A DNA stretch of 64,000 bases from Blastocatellia bacterium (GCA_003168335.1 PMSM01000006.1:248001-312000); one strand, 5' to 3'; counted from the first letter of the stretch, positions 51,842 to 61,949 are shown. The notes: a model not told the origin generated them from the sequence alone. Numbers and translations: made by a program.

Positions 51842-53347
51842 ATGCTCGAACTTGACGGCCAGAGACTCTCGCTCGCCCAGGTCGTCGCCGTCGCACGCGA
51901 CAAAGACCAGGTCTCGCTTTCCGACGCCTCGCGCGCGCGCGTGGAACAATCACGGAAAGTTGTGGAAGAGATCGTCGCCGAAGGCCGCACCGTCTATGGC
52001 GTCAACACCGGCTTTGGCAAACTCTCAGACGTGCACATCGAACGAGCTCAGCTCCGCGAGTTACAACTAAATCTTGTTCGCAGTCATTCGTGCGGACTCG
52101 GCTCGCCGCTTTCTGAAGCCGAAGTCCGCGCCCTGCTCTTGCTGCGCGCCAATGTTCTGGCCGAAGGCTTCAGCGGCTGCCGCCCAGTGCTGATTGAAAG
52201 TTTGGTCGCCATGCTCAATCGTGGGGTCACGCCAGTGATTCCCGAGAAGGGTTCGGTGGGAGCCAGTGGCGATCTCGCGCCGCTGGCCCATCTGGCGTTG
52301 ACCGTCATCGGCGAAGGCGAAGCTTTCTATCGCGGCGAAAGGATGGCGGGCGCCGACGCTTTGCAGCGCGCGGAAATCGCGCCCGTCCAGCTCGAAGTTA
52401 AGGAAGGCCTGGCACTCCTCAACGGCACCCAGGCCATGGTCGCCGTCGGTGGTCTGGCGTTGCATCGAGCCGAAAGAGTTGTGCGCCTGGCCGATGTCGC
52501 CGGCGCCATGACCCTGGAAGCAGTGCGCGGAACCCCGGTAGCTTTCGATGAGCGCATTCACGCCGCGCGTCCCCATCCGGGACAGATCGAAGTGGCCGCG
52601 CACCTGCGCGAGCTGCTGCGTGACAGTCAAATTCGGCAATCGCACCTCGAAAACGACCCGCGCGTGCAGGATGCTTATTCGCTCCGTTGCATGCCACAGG
52701 TGCACGGCGCAATTCGCGGCGCGCTCAGGCACGCCCGCGAGATTGTCGAGATTGAAACGGGCAGCGCAACCGACAATCCGCTGGTGTTTGCGGCCACGGG
52801 AGAGGTCCTGTCGGGCGGCAACTTTCACGGCGCGCCGCTCGCGCTCTCATTCGACTATGCGGCCATCGCTATGACGGACCTGATGAGCATTACCGAACGC
52901 CGCATAGATCGTCTGGTGAATCCTGATGCGAATGACGACCTGCCGCCATTCTTAACTTCGCATCCCGGCCCGGCCTCTGGTTTCATGATGATGCAGATCG
53001 TGGCCGCGGCGCTCTTGAGCGAAGCGAAGGTCCTGGCCCACCCGGCCAGCATCGACAACGTGCCGACTGATGGCGGCAAAGAAGATCACGTCTCGATGGG
53101 CATGACCGCGGCGACCAAGCTGCGCTCGATCGTCGACAACGCGGAATTGATTACCGCGATCGAATTGATTACGGCTGCTGAGGGTTTGGAATACCGGGCA
53201 CCTCTACAACCCGGCCGCGGCGTAAAGCAGGCCTACGCGATCGTCCGCCGGCACGTCACTCGCCTCACTAACGACCGGGCAATGTCCAGCGAGATTCAGA
53301 CGGTCGCCGAGGCGATTCGCGACGGAGAGTTTGATGAAGTTGCTTAG
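51842..53347 (+). CDS. hutH: histidine ammonia-lyase
   Basis: A 501-residue enzyme that converts histidine to urocanate and ammonia, first step of the hut pathway. MIO cofactor tripeptide Ala141-Ser142-Gly143 in GSVGASGDLAPLAHLAL; YGVNTGFGKLSDV near residue 52; DNPLVF and QDAYSLRCMPQVHGAIR are present. The next hut gene, hutU, is 5 kb away, separated by unrelated genes on the other strand. Ribosome site weak. Confidence 0.96.
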   Translation: MLELDGQRLSLAQVVAVARDKDQVSLSDASRARVEQSRKVVEEIVAEGRTVYGVNTGFGKLSDVHIERAQLRELQLNLVRSHSCGLGSPLSEAEVRALLLLRANVLAEGFSGCRPVLIESLVAMLNRGVTPVIPEKGSVGASGDLAPLAHLALTVIGEGEAFYRGERMAGADALQRAEIAPVQLEVKEGLALLNGTQAMVAVGGLALHRAERVVRLADVAGAMTLEAVRGTPVAFDERIHAARPHPGQIEVAAHLRELLRDSQIRQSHLENDPRVQDAYSLRCMPQVHGAIRGALRHAREIVEIETGSATDNPLVFAATGEVLSGGNFHGAPLALSFDYAAIAMTDLMSITERRIDRLVNPDANDDLPPFLTSHPGPASGFMMMQIVAAALLSEAKVLAHPASIDNVPTDGGKEDHVSMGMTAATKLRSIVDNAELITAIELITAAEGLEYRAPLQPGRGVKQAYAIVRRHVTRLTNDRAMSSEIQTVAEAIRDGEFDEVA

Positions 53348-53369
53348 TCAGCTTCTCGCGCCAAAACGT

Positions 53370-53525
53370 TGACCTTCGCACGGCTCCGCCAGGAGCCGAA
53401 TATTTATAGAACGCCGGCATTGTTTTTGATTAAGCTCAGTGAGGAGAGCCTTGCTCTCCTCACTGAGCTAAGAGATTCTAGCGGGCGATCGTGGCTGTAA
53501 ATATTTCGCCCCTCACGGGGCTTAG
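53370..53525. repeat. composite inverted repeat after hutH
   Basis: Outer arms CGAATATTTATAG (near 53398) and CTGTAAATATTTCG (near 53494). The ends hold GGCTCCGCCAGGAGCC and GCCCCTCACGGGGC. The centre (53433-53469) is a perfect 16-base hairpin arm pair AGCTCAGTGAGGAGAG/CTCTCCTCACTGAGCT with a 5-base loop. No U-tract follows. Confidence 0.85.
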
Positions 53526-53538
53526 GCATGCATAACTC

Positions 53539-55893
53539 TCAACGACTCAACCCGCCGCGAATAACCGTCAGCGAATATGCGGGCAAAGCAATGGTCTTGC
53601 TCTCAACACTCTCAATGACACGGTGCTCAGGCGGATCAGCTTTCGTCGGAAACGGGTGGTTCGGATCAGAGTTGAGTTGATACTGCGCTCCTGAGAATTG
53701 AAACAGATCAACCTGTCCTTTGAAAGTAGAAACCTTTTGCGGCGACGTACTACTGAAGACCACGCTGACCGAATAAGCACGCTTCGGATCCTTATTAATC
53801 AGCAGCAAAGACCACAGCCCATCAGGCCGATGAACCGCGTAAGCGGTGATCAGTTCTTCGCCATCGGCATTGAGCACGTCGGAAATTGCCGGATAGATGT
53901 CGTGAAGTTCGTCACCCGGCTGTAACCATTCCTGAGTTAGCAAACGCGCGCCCCAGTAAGTTGCCGTGGGCTTCTTGATATGGCCGGCGTCGTCGCGGAA
54001 GAAGAGCATATTGTTTCCGGATGAGCATTCCTGCTCTTTGATGATCTCGCTCGCTTCGTAGCCGTAGAGATACGCCGCCTCGCCTCCCATGGTCAGGAAC
54101 CGGCCCACGCTGTCAGCGTTCAGCAACGCGCCATCGAGATCCACTTCGGCCCGCGCACCGAACGCAGAATAGCCGTACTCAGTTATCAGCCACGGAATGT
54201 CATGCGTCAGTCCGCCCTGCTGCAACTCGTTCAGTGCATCCGTAAGCATTTGAGTTCCCTCTGCGAGTTGCTCGGGCCGGCAGTCATCCGGGAACGGATA
54301 CCACTCAAACGAAAAGAACGTGAACTTGTCGAGCTGCCCGCGGCGCTTCAGATAGTCGAGGAAGCGACCCATCCACCCGGCTTTGCCGAACTCAATTCTG
54401 CCGGGGACCTGCGTCTGCTCGATGTCCTGCAGACTGGGCCCGCCGAGCTGAAGCGCAGGATTGATTTGGTGAATTGCCTTTTCAACCTGCAGGTACAAAG
54501 CTCCGTAATGCTCCGGATTCACGAACTGCCCGTCGGGTTCTTCGCCCATTTCGATTCGCTCAAACGGATAACCGCGAGCTTTCAAGTATCGAATTTCGGC
54601 GGCGGCATTTTCCGGAGTGTCGTATAGCACGGGCACTGGAACGAGCATCGGCAGTCCGTTTGTCAGTCCACTCTTGAAAATGAAATCAAAGCCCGGCTGT
54701 TCAGTTTGAGCGTCGCGATCTATTTCGCGATGCCATGGATCAGTGGAAGAAACGTAGACGTCTGTCTGTTTATATCGCCCGGTTCCGTGATCGATCGCAT
54801 CCTGAAATCGGCCCCGGCGATCGAGAGTGCCCAGATAGATCTCTCGAATCGCATAGCCAAGCCGGTCGCGAATATCTTTTGAGTTTTTGGGCCCCGTCCC
54901 TGAATTTTGGTTTAAGACAATCCGAACGTACCTGACGGTGAGCGGCTTGGTCGACAACTTCAGCAGTGCATTTCCACCCGTGCCTTTGCCTATGTTGCCT
55001 TGCGGAAAAGCGTGCCACTCGGTCGGCAGTCTTTGAGATAAATCCTCCTCGCCGACGAATTCGCCAAACTCGATCGAGTAGTTGGTGGCGAACGGCTGAG
55101 CCCAAAGAATCCTGATCGCATCGATCGGCTTGTCCTCGCCGAGATCGATCATCACCCATTGCGGGCTGGCTGAGTTGTTCTCGCCGGTGAAGTGCTCGTC
55201 AAGATAAGGATTGCTCTTCCAAAAAGTTCTGATGTCGCCGTCGTCAAGGCGCGAATAGCCGTCATCGTTGGCCTGGTCTATGGTGTTGCCGCGCCGCGGC
55301 AGGTGGTATCCGTAACAAACGTAAATTGGCCGGCCCGGCTTGCTGTTGGAAGTCCAATAACCCTGTCCGTGCACCGGATCGCTCCAGCTGCCGTTCGGAT
55401 TCCAATGCCACGCTTCGCCCGCAAGCTCAGTTCTTAAACGATACGTTAACGGCTTGAGTCCCGCCGCCAGCATCGCTTTGATGTTCGCCGGCGAGAGCTG
55501 CCGATCAGTTTCTTTCTCGGCATGCCCATCCACGCCGGCGCCAAGCGCGCGCGAAGGAATGAAACGATTTGCCGGGTGGCCGGGAGTGAAGTTAACCGTT
55601 ATGACGGCTTCGTTCGAAGGCCGATTGGCTTGAGCTGGAGCTGTGATGGGTTGCAGCGAAAGAGAAACACAAACCAGAAAGCGGCCGATCTTCTTGAGCG
55701 AGGTGCGGAAAAACTTCCGCTCCCTTTGGGAGAGGGCTGGCGAGAGGGAGAGAGACGCGATCAACCCGCGTGGTTGATGGTGTTGGGTTTCGGATCCGCA
55801 CTCACGCCCTCTCCCCAGCCCTCTCCCAAAGGGAGCGGGAGAGAGAGTCTCCTGAAAAGTGTGCGAGTCGCAGGACAACGGTGAGACGGGCAT
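53539..55893 (-). CDS. exported glycosidase-like protein with discoidin-type domain
   Basis: Up to 784 residues. Start ATG at 55893 is directly after the stop of the DUF1800 gene (TAAATG). The first about 65 residues are coded by an inverted repeat (55717-55839), before a signal-peptide-like LKKIGRFLVCVSLSLQ run. A discoidin (F5/8C)-like domain at about 205-345 (PQWVMIDLGEDKPIDAIRIL, VRYVRIVLNQN) precedes a TIM barrel with RIEMGEEPDG (acid/base Glu) and PWLITEYGYSAFG (nucleophile Glu), as in clan GH-A, GH39/GH79-like. Substrate unknown. Confidence 0.8.
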   Translation of the reverse strand: MPVSPLSCDSHTFQETLSPAPFGRGLGRGRECGSETQHHQPRGLIASLSLSPALSQRERKFFRTSLKKIGRFLVCVSLSLQPITAPAQANRPSNEAVITVNFTPGHPANRFIPSRALGAGVDGHAEKETDRQLSPANIKAMLAAGLKPLTYRLRTELAGEAWHWNPNGSWSDPVHGQGYWTSNSKPGRPIYVCYGYHLPRRGNTIDQANDDGYSRLDDGDIRTFWKSNPYLDEHFTGENNSASPQWVMIDLGEDKPIDAIRILWAQPFATNYSIEFGEFVGEEDLSQRLPTEWHAFPQGNIGKGTGGNALLKLSTKPLTVRYVRIVLNQNSGTGPKNSKDIRDRLGYAIREIYLGTLDRRGRFQDAIDHGTGRYKQTDVYVSSTDPWHREIDRDAQTEQPGFDFIFKSGLTNGLPMLVPVPVLYDTPENAAAEIRYLKARGYPFERIEMGEEPDGQFVNPEHYGALYLQVEKAIHQINPALQLGGPSLQDIEQTQVPGRIEFGKAGWMGRFLDYLKRRGQLDKFTFFSFEWYPFPDDCRPEQLAEGTQMLTDALNELQQGGLTHDIPWLITEYGYSAFGARAEVDLDGALLNADSVGRFLTMGGEAAYLYGYEASEIIKEQECSSGNNMLFFRDDAGHIKKPTATYWGARLLTQEWLQPGDELHDIYPAISDVLNADGEELITAYAVHRPDGLWSLLLINKDPKRAYSVSVVFSSTSPQKVSTFKGQVDLFQFSGAQYQLNSDPNHPFPTKADPPEHRVIESVESKTIALPAYSLTVIRGGLSR
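55717..55839. repeat. inverted repeat inside the 5' end of the glycosidase frame, family J
   Basis: Arms CCGCTCCCTTTGGGAGAGGG (55718 on) and CCCTCTCCCAAAGGGAGCGG ending at 55838. It is in frame with the gene and codes for RGLGRGRE- and LSPALSQRER-like residues, before the signal peptide. Confidence 0.85.
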
Positions 55894-57783
55894 TTATCGC
55901 TGCTGAAACTCCGGCGAGCCGATCAAGAGCGTGATTAATTCTATGATGTAAGGCGACGCCGGCGGCGCCGCCGGTTTTGCCGCATTAGCGTCATACCCAA
56001 CTGCCACGTTGGCGCCCGGACTTGGCGCCGCCGCCGGCGGATTCGGCCCAGATTCCAACTGCAAAGTCTTTGTCAGCACCGCCCGGGTTGCGGGAGAGAG
56101 ATCACTGGAAACGGTCAAGTTAATGAACTTCGCAGCGACCGTGTCTTTCTTTGCTTGATCGACCCCTGATAAAAGTCTGGCTACGTCGATCTTCGTCCCT
56201 TTAAGGCGATTGGTCGCCAGCGCGCTGGCAAAATTAAAGCGGGCGATCATTGCGCCGCTGGAAAGCCACTGGTCAGCCCGATCGGCATAACCATCCGGTG
56301 TGATGCGCCCAAAAACCGGCTGGCCCATTCGCCCGATTGCATCGAGCACCGGCCGATCGCCGTCGGTCTCAGCATTCAGAGCGCGCATCGCCGCGGCTAC
56401 ATACTCGAAGGGCGAGCGCATCTTGGCGCGATAAGCTGGCGTGGAGAAAAACTCGGGCGACATCACGATTGCACGGAGAGTCTCGCGAATCGATCCGTCA
56501 GTCTTCAGAAAAACGGCGGCGGCGCGATCGATTACCGACCGTGGCGGATCGTCGCTGATGAAACGGCGCGCGAGCTTGGTCGCGATGAAACGCGCCGTGG
56601 CTGGATGCGTCGCCAAAATATCGAGCACGCGTTCGCCGTCAGCCATCCCGCCACCGGGAAGAATTCTGTGACCGAGGACGATCTTTTCACCGTCGTCATG
56701 CAGGCCCGGGCGATAAAGAAACAGCCCCTGCTCATTCGGCTTTTGAATCGTCCAACCGGAAAAGCAACGCGCGACCTCCTGCACATCCTTCTGCGTATAC
56801 CCGCCGTCTACGCCCAAAGTATGCAGTTCCATCAACTCGCGCGCGTAGTTTTCGTTGAAGCCGCCGTCGACTCCGGCGGGCTTATCTTTGGTCGCCGCAT
56901 AAGGACGCGGCACGCTCGACCGCCAGTTGTCGAGATAGAACAACATCGCCGGCGAGTGGGCCGTGGCGCCCAGCAAGTCGCGAAATCGCCCCATGGCGAA
57001 CGGGCGAATCGTGTCGCGATCGTAACTGGTCAGTAGATATCGATCGTCATCCTTGTTGGCGAAGATGCTGAAATGGTTTTCCCAAAAGTCGACCATCATC
57101 TCGAACAACTGCCGTTCGCTGTAAACAGCGCGCAACAGTTTCGCGCGTTGTAACTCAGTCACGACCATCTGCGGGTTCTTCGGCGGCGGCGTGGGCTTCG
57201 GAGCGGCCGGGAGCGCGGGCATCCTGCCGGCATCTTCCTTCTTTGTGTCCATCTGCATCTCGTTCTGCGTCGCACTCATTCCCGGGTTGGCGGATATCTC
57301 AGGTGCCCTGCTGACGGGATTCTGCCCGATTAGTTTCTGCGCGGGGGCCGTCGCCTTGGCAGGACTTTGCGCTGGAACAGGTGACGGGACCGCAACAGGT
57401 TTCGGCGGCGTGTATTGTTCGAGGATTACGGGCGTCGCCATTCCCAAAGTCGGCAACCTCTTGAGCCTGGCGATGACTGCGCCGGCATCCAACGAATCCG
57501 GATCGAGCTGTTGGGAGATAAAAGCATCGACACCCATCGCTTTCACTTTTTCAAAGTCACCCGGCCGCGCGCCGAACGTCAGCCGCGATAGCACGTGCGC
57601 GACGCGCTGCTCCGGAGTCATTGTTTTTTTCGCGGCGCGTTGGATCGGTTGTGTTTGGCCCTGACCATCGGCGACCAGGATGAAGGTTGGCTGGCAGACA
57701 AGCATCAGAGCCAGCACGGCCGCAATTGAGGAAAACCTTTTCCCGGGGAATCTCGTGCGAACGGACACTAGTGCAGTTTTCAT
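55894..57783 (-). CDS. DUF1800 family exported protein
   Basis: A 629-residue protein. ATG at 57783 has GGAGGG 4 bases upstream and starts the signal peptide. DUF1800 features: HVLSRLTFGARPGDFEKVKA (about 64-83), a Pro/Ala-rich insertion (about 125-190), then ENHFSIFANKDDDRYLLTSY, RPFAMGRFRDLLGATAHSPA, NYARELMELHTLGVDGGY and GWTIQ. These proteins are often found beside DUF1501 proteins in Planctomycetes and Acidobacteria; no DUF1501 gene is here. Function unknown. Confidence 0.88.
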   Translation of the reverse strand: MKTALVSVRTRFPGKRFSSIAAVLALMLVCQPTFILVADGQGQTQPIQRAAKKTMTPEQRVAHVLSRLTFGARPGDFEKVKAMGVDAFISQQLDPDSLDAGAVIARLKRLPTLGMATPVILEQYTPPKPVAVPSPVPAQSPAKATAPAQKLIGQNPVSRAPEISANPGMSATQNEMQMDTKKEDAGRMPALPAAPKPTPPPKNPQMVVTELQRAKLLRAVYSERQLFEMMVDFWENHFSIFANKDDDRYLLTSYDRDTIRPFAMGRFRDLLGATAHSPAMLFYLDNWRSSVPRPYAATKDKPAGVDGGFNENYARELMELHTLGVDGGYTQKDVQEVARCFSGWTIQKPNEQGLFLYRPGLHDDGEKIVLGHRILPGGGMADGERVLDILATHPATARFIATKLARRFISDDPPRSVIDRAAAVFLKTDGSIRETLRAIVMSPEFFSTPAYRAKMRSPFEYVAAAMRALNAETDGDRPVLDAIGRMGQPVFGRITPDGYADRADQWLSSGAMIARFNFASALATNRLKGTKIDVARLLSGVDQAKKDTVAAKFINLTVSSDLSPATRAVLTKTLQLESGPNPPAAAPSPGANVAVGYDANAAKPAAPPASPYIIELITLLIGSPEFQQR

Positions 57784-57935
57784 GAAACCCTCCCGTCGAT
57801 ACAAGAAAGCATTCTAGAACTCTTGCCTGCTGCGCACAACGCGCACCTCACTTAGTTTGAGCAGAAGACGCGGCTACCCGATCGTGTGCTAACCCCGATT
57901 TGCTGTGCTATTCTCATGCACCAGAGGAACGTGTC

Positions 57936-58151
57936 ATGTCTATGCAAACGAACATAGAAGCTTTGATTGAAGCAGCCAGACATCTCACGCCTGAGGACCA
58001 GGAAAAACTGCTACACGTACTTCTACACGAACCCAGGCCTTCGAAACGACAGCACCGAATCACCGAACTGCGAGGGTTGGGCAAAGATATCTGGCAAGAT
58101 GTTGACGCTCAAAAGTACGTCGACGCGGAGCGCGACTCGTGGGACAACTGA
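57936..58151 (+). CDS. VapB-like antitoxin
   Basis: A 71-residue protein. ATG at 57936 has AGAGGAA 6 bases upstream. N-terminal NIEALIEAARHLTPEDQEKLL is a helical degron-like or dimer segment; the C-terminus (RGLGKDIWQDVDAQKYVDAERDSWDN) is the toxin-neutralising tail typical of this VapB class. It overlaps the toxin gene by 13 bases. No DNA-binding fold (AbrB or RHH) is obvious. Confidence 0.75.
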   Translation: MSMQTNIEALIEAARHLTPEDQEKLLHVLLHEPRPSKRQHRITELRGLGKDIWQDVDAQKYVDAERDSWDN

Positions 58152-58585
58152 CCTCGCTGATTACGGGCAAGCTAGTCGCTTTTGACTCCGCGCCCCTCAT
58201 TTACTACATCGAAGAACACGCGGAATACCTGGCCATAACTGATGAGTTGTTCGGCTTGCTGGACAGTGGAGCCGCCCGGGGAATGACCAGCGTCCTTACA
58301 CTCGAGGAGGTATTGGTAAAACCTCTGAAAGAAGGCCGGGAAGAACTCGCCGATCAATACCGTCAAGTGCTTACGAATTCGACCAACATCACTCTTCACC
58401 CCATCGATGAATCAGTTTGCGAGACCGCCGCACGAATGCGCGCCACCTATGGCTGGTTGCGGACACCCGATGCGTTGCAAGTCGCCTCGGCTATTAATCA
58501 TCAAGCTCAGGTAATCATTACAAACGATGATCGATGGCAACGATTGACCGAGATCGAAGTTGCAATCTTGAGCAGGTTTGTTTAG
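58139..58585 (+). CDS. vapC: PIN-domain toxin, VapC type
   Basis: A 148-residue PIN-domain ribonuclease. GTG start at 58139 overlaps the antitoxin end. Acidic metal site: Asp16 (VAFDSAPLIYYIE), Glu56/57 (LTLEEVLV), TPDALQVASA and ITNDDRW. VapC toxins cleave tRNA or rRNA and are neutralised by VapB. Complete; 15 bases before hutU. The pair is inserted among the hut genes. Confidence 0.88.
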   Translation: MGQLTSLITGKLVAFDSAPLIYYIEEHAEYLAITDELFGLLDSGAARGMTSVLTLEEVLVKPLKEGREELADQYRQVLTNSTNITLHPIDESVCETAARMRATYGWLRTPDALQVASAINHQAQVIITNDDRWQRLTEIEVAILSRFV

Positions 58586-58600
58586 TTAGAATTATCGACA

Positions 58601-60268
58601 ATGAGGTTACCCAGAACCATTCGCGCGCCCCGGGGCGCCAAACTCAACTGCAAGGGCTGGCATCAGGAAGCTGCGCTGCGGTGCCTGATGAACAATCTCG
58701 ATCCGGACGTGGCTGAACGGCCGGATGATTTGGTCGTCTATGGAGGCGCGGGCAAGGCCGCGCGCAACTGGGAGTCGTTCGATGCGATCGTGCGTTCACT
58801 GCAGGACCTGGAAAATGACGAGACGTTGCTGGTGCAGTCAGGAAAGCCGGTCGGAATTTTTCGCACTCACGAATACGCGCCCCGCGTCTTGATTGCGAAT
58901 TCGAATCTGGTGGGAGCCTGGGCCAACTGGGATCATTTTCATGAACTCGAACGCAAAGGCCTGATGATGTACGGCCAGATGACTGCCGGAAGCTGGATCT
59001 ATATCGGCACGCAGGGCATCGTCCAGGGCACGTTCGAAACTTTCGCATCGATGGCCGACAAGCACTTCGGCGGCAACTTGAATGGCCGGCTTTTGCTGTC
59101 AGGCGGTCTGGGCGGAATGGGTGGCGCGCAGCCGCTGGCGGCAACGCTGAACGGCGCGGTCTTTCTCGGCATTGAAGTAGATCCAGCGCGCATCGAACGC
59201 CGCGTGCTCACCGGCTATTGTGATCGAATGGCGCTGACGCTTGATGAGGCGCTGGACATCTGTGAAGACGCGCGCGAACAAAAGCGGCCCGTCTCGGTCG
59301 GCCTGGTTGGCAATTGCGCTGATTTGCTTCCCGAAATCGTTCGTCGGGGAGTGAAAGTTGACGTAGTTACCGATCAGACCAGCGCGCACGATCCTCTGAA
59401 CGGCTATGTTCCGGCCGGGTTGACTCTGGAAGAGGCGGCTGAATTACGCCGCAGCGATCCCCATACATACTCCGATCGCGCGATGGCATCGATGGCCCGC
59501 CATGTCGAAGCGATGCTCGCCCTGAAACGTGCCGGCGCAGTCGCGTTTGATTACGGCAACAACATTCGCAAGATGGCGTTCGACGCCGGAGTAAAAGAAG
59601 CGTTTGAGATTCCGGGCTTCGTGCCCGAATACATTCGGCCGCTCTTCTGCGAAGGCAAAGGGCCCTTTCGTTGGGTCGCGCTTTCGGGCGATCCTGATGA
59701 CATTCGAAAAACCGATGATCTCGCCCTTGAACTTTTTCCTGAGGATGAGACGTTGAATCGCTGGCTGCGCCTGGCCCGCGACCGCGTGCAATTTCAGGGA
59801 TTGCCAGCGCGCATCTGCTGGCTCGGCTATGGAGAACGCGCCGAGATGGGCGAAGCCATTAACGAACTTGTGCGCCGCGGCGATCTGAAAGCGCCGATCG
59901 CGATCGGTCGCGATCATCTGGACACCGGATCGGTCGCGTCTCCTTATCGCGAGACGGAAGCAATGAAGGATGGTTCGGATGCGGTGGCTGATTGGCCGAT
60001 CTTAAACGCTTTGCTGAACACAGCGAGTGGCGCCAGTTGGGTTTCGTTTCACCATGGTGGCGGTGTGGGCATCGGCTACTCGCTTCACGCCGGTCAGGTT
60101 TCGGTCGCGGACGGCACCGACGAAGCATCAAAGCGCTTGAATCGCGTGCTGACAAACGATCCGGGTACCGGAATCGCGCGGCACGTCGATGCGGGTTATG
60201 AAGAGGCGATTCAGACGGCGGAGAAGAAGGGCGTGAAGATTCCGATGCTGGAACAACCGTCTCCGTAG
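58601..60268 (+). CDS. hutU: urocanate hydratase
   Basis: A 555-residue NAD-dependent enzyme converting urocanate to imidazolone propionate, second step of histidine breakdown. Signature segments: [55 protein letters not shown]-type glycine loops, [13 protein letters not shown] with the conserved Cys, and [17 protein letters not shown]. Full length. hutI/hutG are not in the window. Confidence 0.96.
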   Translation: MRLPRTIRAPRGAKLNCKGWHQEAALRCLMNNLDPDVAERPDDLVVYGGAGKAARNWESFDAIVRSLQDLENDETLLVQSGKPVGIFRTHEYAPRVLIANSNLVGAWANWDHFHELERKGLMMYGQMTAGSWIYIGTQGIVQGTFETFASMADKHFGGNLNGRLLLSGGLGGMGGAQPLAATLNGAVFLGIEVDPARIERRVLTGYCDRMALTLDEALDICEDAREQKRPVSVGLVGNCADLLPEIVRRGVKVDVVTDQTSAHDPLNGYVPAGLTLEEAAELRRSDPHTYSDRAMASMARHVEAMLALKRAGAVAFDYGNNIRKMAFDAGVKEAFEIPGFVPEYIRPLFCEGKGPFRWVALSGDPDDIRKTDDLALELFPEDETLNRWLRLARDRVQFQGLPARICWLGYGERAEMGEAINELVRRGDLKAPIAIGRDHLDTGSVASPYRETEAMKDGSDAVADWPILNALLNTASGASWVSFHHGGGVGIGYSLHAGQVSVADGTDEASKRLNRVLTNDPGTGIARHVDAGYEEAIQTAEKKGVKIPMLEQPSP

Positions 60269-60285
60269 CAGGGTCAAATGAATTC

Positions 60286-61164
60286 GTGAACAAAAGGCTT
60301 AGACTGATTCCTTCCGCGCTGATGTTAATCTGCACGGCTCACGCTGCCGCGCTGGCCCAAGCGAAGCCGTTGGTCGCTGAATGGGTTAACGAAGACCTCC
60401 AAGGCGTCTCGGCCGTGGTTCAACTGCTCCCCTTTGAGAATCAGAATATCGAGAAAATAAAGGCGACTCTTCGCAAAGACTGGCATGTAGAAGAAACCGA
60501 TCTCGGCTTCGGCGCGAAATACCTGGATCTCGCAAAGGGACGCGGGTACTCGGCGGGTTACGTCCACGCGCTGATTTTCAACGGGCGCGTTGCGCAGTAC
60601 GAAGCAGGGATCGAAAGCTATTCCCCGGAATGGCCAAATATCCGACAGCGTGTCATTGATAAGTGGAAAGAGAACAACGGACCAGAGGTTTCGGTGGAAG
60701 AACATGGAATATCCTTCAGACGAAGGCTTGCAACTGTGCTGCAGGAGTACAAGACCAAGGTCGCGGCCAGTCTGGGACAAGTCAAGGACACGAAAGTGCC
60801 CTCAGAGCTTATGAAGAGTTATGCGTCTTTGACTGATCCCATGAACAACTCGACCCTTTCGGGCACTGGCCGTGATGCCGAAATTGACGCGCTGCTCAAC
60901 TCCAATAGAGTAGATCTGTTGGAGAATGTTCTCAGGTCCTACAATCCCGGCGCTCGAGTTCTAGCAGCGCTGGCGTTGCTTGAATTGGAAAAATTAGGAA
61001 CTCAGTTATCATCGGAGAGGCGTCGCGTGATCGACGAGGTTCTCAATCTGAAGATTGAACTTCATGCCTGCGTCTACGACATGTGCAACAACTTGACTGC
61101 GACGGAAGCGTTGCGTTGGTTTGGCTCTGGCCTTGCTTTTCCCAAACTAAAGCCGAGTAACTGA
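60286..61164 (+). CDS. exported hypothetical protein
   Basis: A 292-residue protein starting at GTG (60286), with a signal peptide (about 1-25, ALAQ). The mature part is mixed alpha/beta at first (VAEWVNEDLQGVSAVVQLLP) and helical at the end (ALNSNRVDLLENVLRSYN, RRRVIDEVLNLKIELHACVYDMCNN). Family not recognised. 18 bases after hutU, so probably the same transcript, but without a link to histidine use. Confidence 0.7.
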   Translation: MNKRLRLIPSALMLICTAHAAALAQAKPLVAEWVNEDLQGVSAVVQLLPFENQNIEKIKATLRKDWHVEETDLGFGAKYLDLAKGRGYSAGYVHALIFNGRVAQYEAGIESYSPEWPNIRQRVIDKWKENNGPEVSVEEHGISFRRRLATVLQEYKTKVAASLGQVKDTKVPSELMKSYASLTDPMNNSTLSGTGRDAEIDALLNSNRVDLLENVLRSYNPGARVLAALALLELEKLGTQLSSERRRVIDEVLNLKIELHACVYDMCNNLTATEALRWFGSGLAFPKLKPSN

Positions 61165-61192
61165 AGTCATAAGCCTTAAGGAGAAGTCAAAC

Positions 61193-61938
61193 ATGCGTTT
61201 CCTTCTGTTGTGTCTGGTGCTATTGGTCGTGCCCGCAACCTATGCCGCCAAAATCAAAACCACTGAAGACCTTGTGGCTGCTATGCAGAAAAAGTACGGC
61301 AAGTCGTGGTACAAAACCGCGACCTTTGTCCAGAAAACGACGAACTATCAACCGGACGGAACGATCAAAGTCGAAACGTGGTATGAAGCGCTCTCGGTTC
61401 CCGGCTCGCTGCGAATAGACTTCGCGCCGGTCAAGGACGGTAACGGAATTCTCTTCACTAATAATCAAATCTATTCATTCAAGAACGGCAAGGTTGATAC
61501 CAACCGGCCGTTTGTTCATCCGCTGCTGGTTCTCGGTTTCGATATCTACAAACTGCCGATGGCCAGTGTTATGGACCTGCTCAAGGGTCCGAAGTTCGAT
61601 CTGTCAGTCTTGCGCCAAGACAATTGGCAAGGCAGACCGGTCTATGTCGTCGGAGCAAAGCCGGGCGATCTGCACTCGCCGCAGTTTTGGATCGACAAGA
61701 AAAATCTCTACTTCGTGCGCATGCTGCGGCCGGCCGGGAAGGACGGGGGCAAACGCAGGAGACGCAATTCAACAAGTACCAGCGACTTGGCGGTGGCTGG
61801 ATGGCGCCGGAAGTTATCTTCAAGGTTGACGATCAAATTCGCACCACCGAAGAGTATTCTGAGATGCGCGCCAACCCGTCGCTCGACAACAAGCTCTTTG
61901 ACCCGCAATACTGGACGAGCGTGCACTGGAGAGAATAG
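61193..61938 (+). CDS. LolA-like outer-membrane carrier-type protein, frameshifted
   Basis: Signal peptide (about 1-18), then TFVQKTTNYQPDGTIKVETWYEAL and YFVRMLRPAGKDGG, a LolA/outer-membrane lipoprotein carrier-like half-barrel. The frame then departs to Arg-rich nonsense, while the next frame continues as QTQETQFNKYQRLGGGWMAPEV... to a stop at 61938. A missing G in the run at 61745-61749 (GACGGGGGCAAAC) would restore one frame of about 249 residues. If unshifted, translation runs to 61981 with an unrelated tail. Likely a homopolymer error or a true frameshift. Confidence 0.75.
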
Positions 61939-61949
61939 CTGCACCATTA

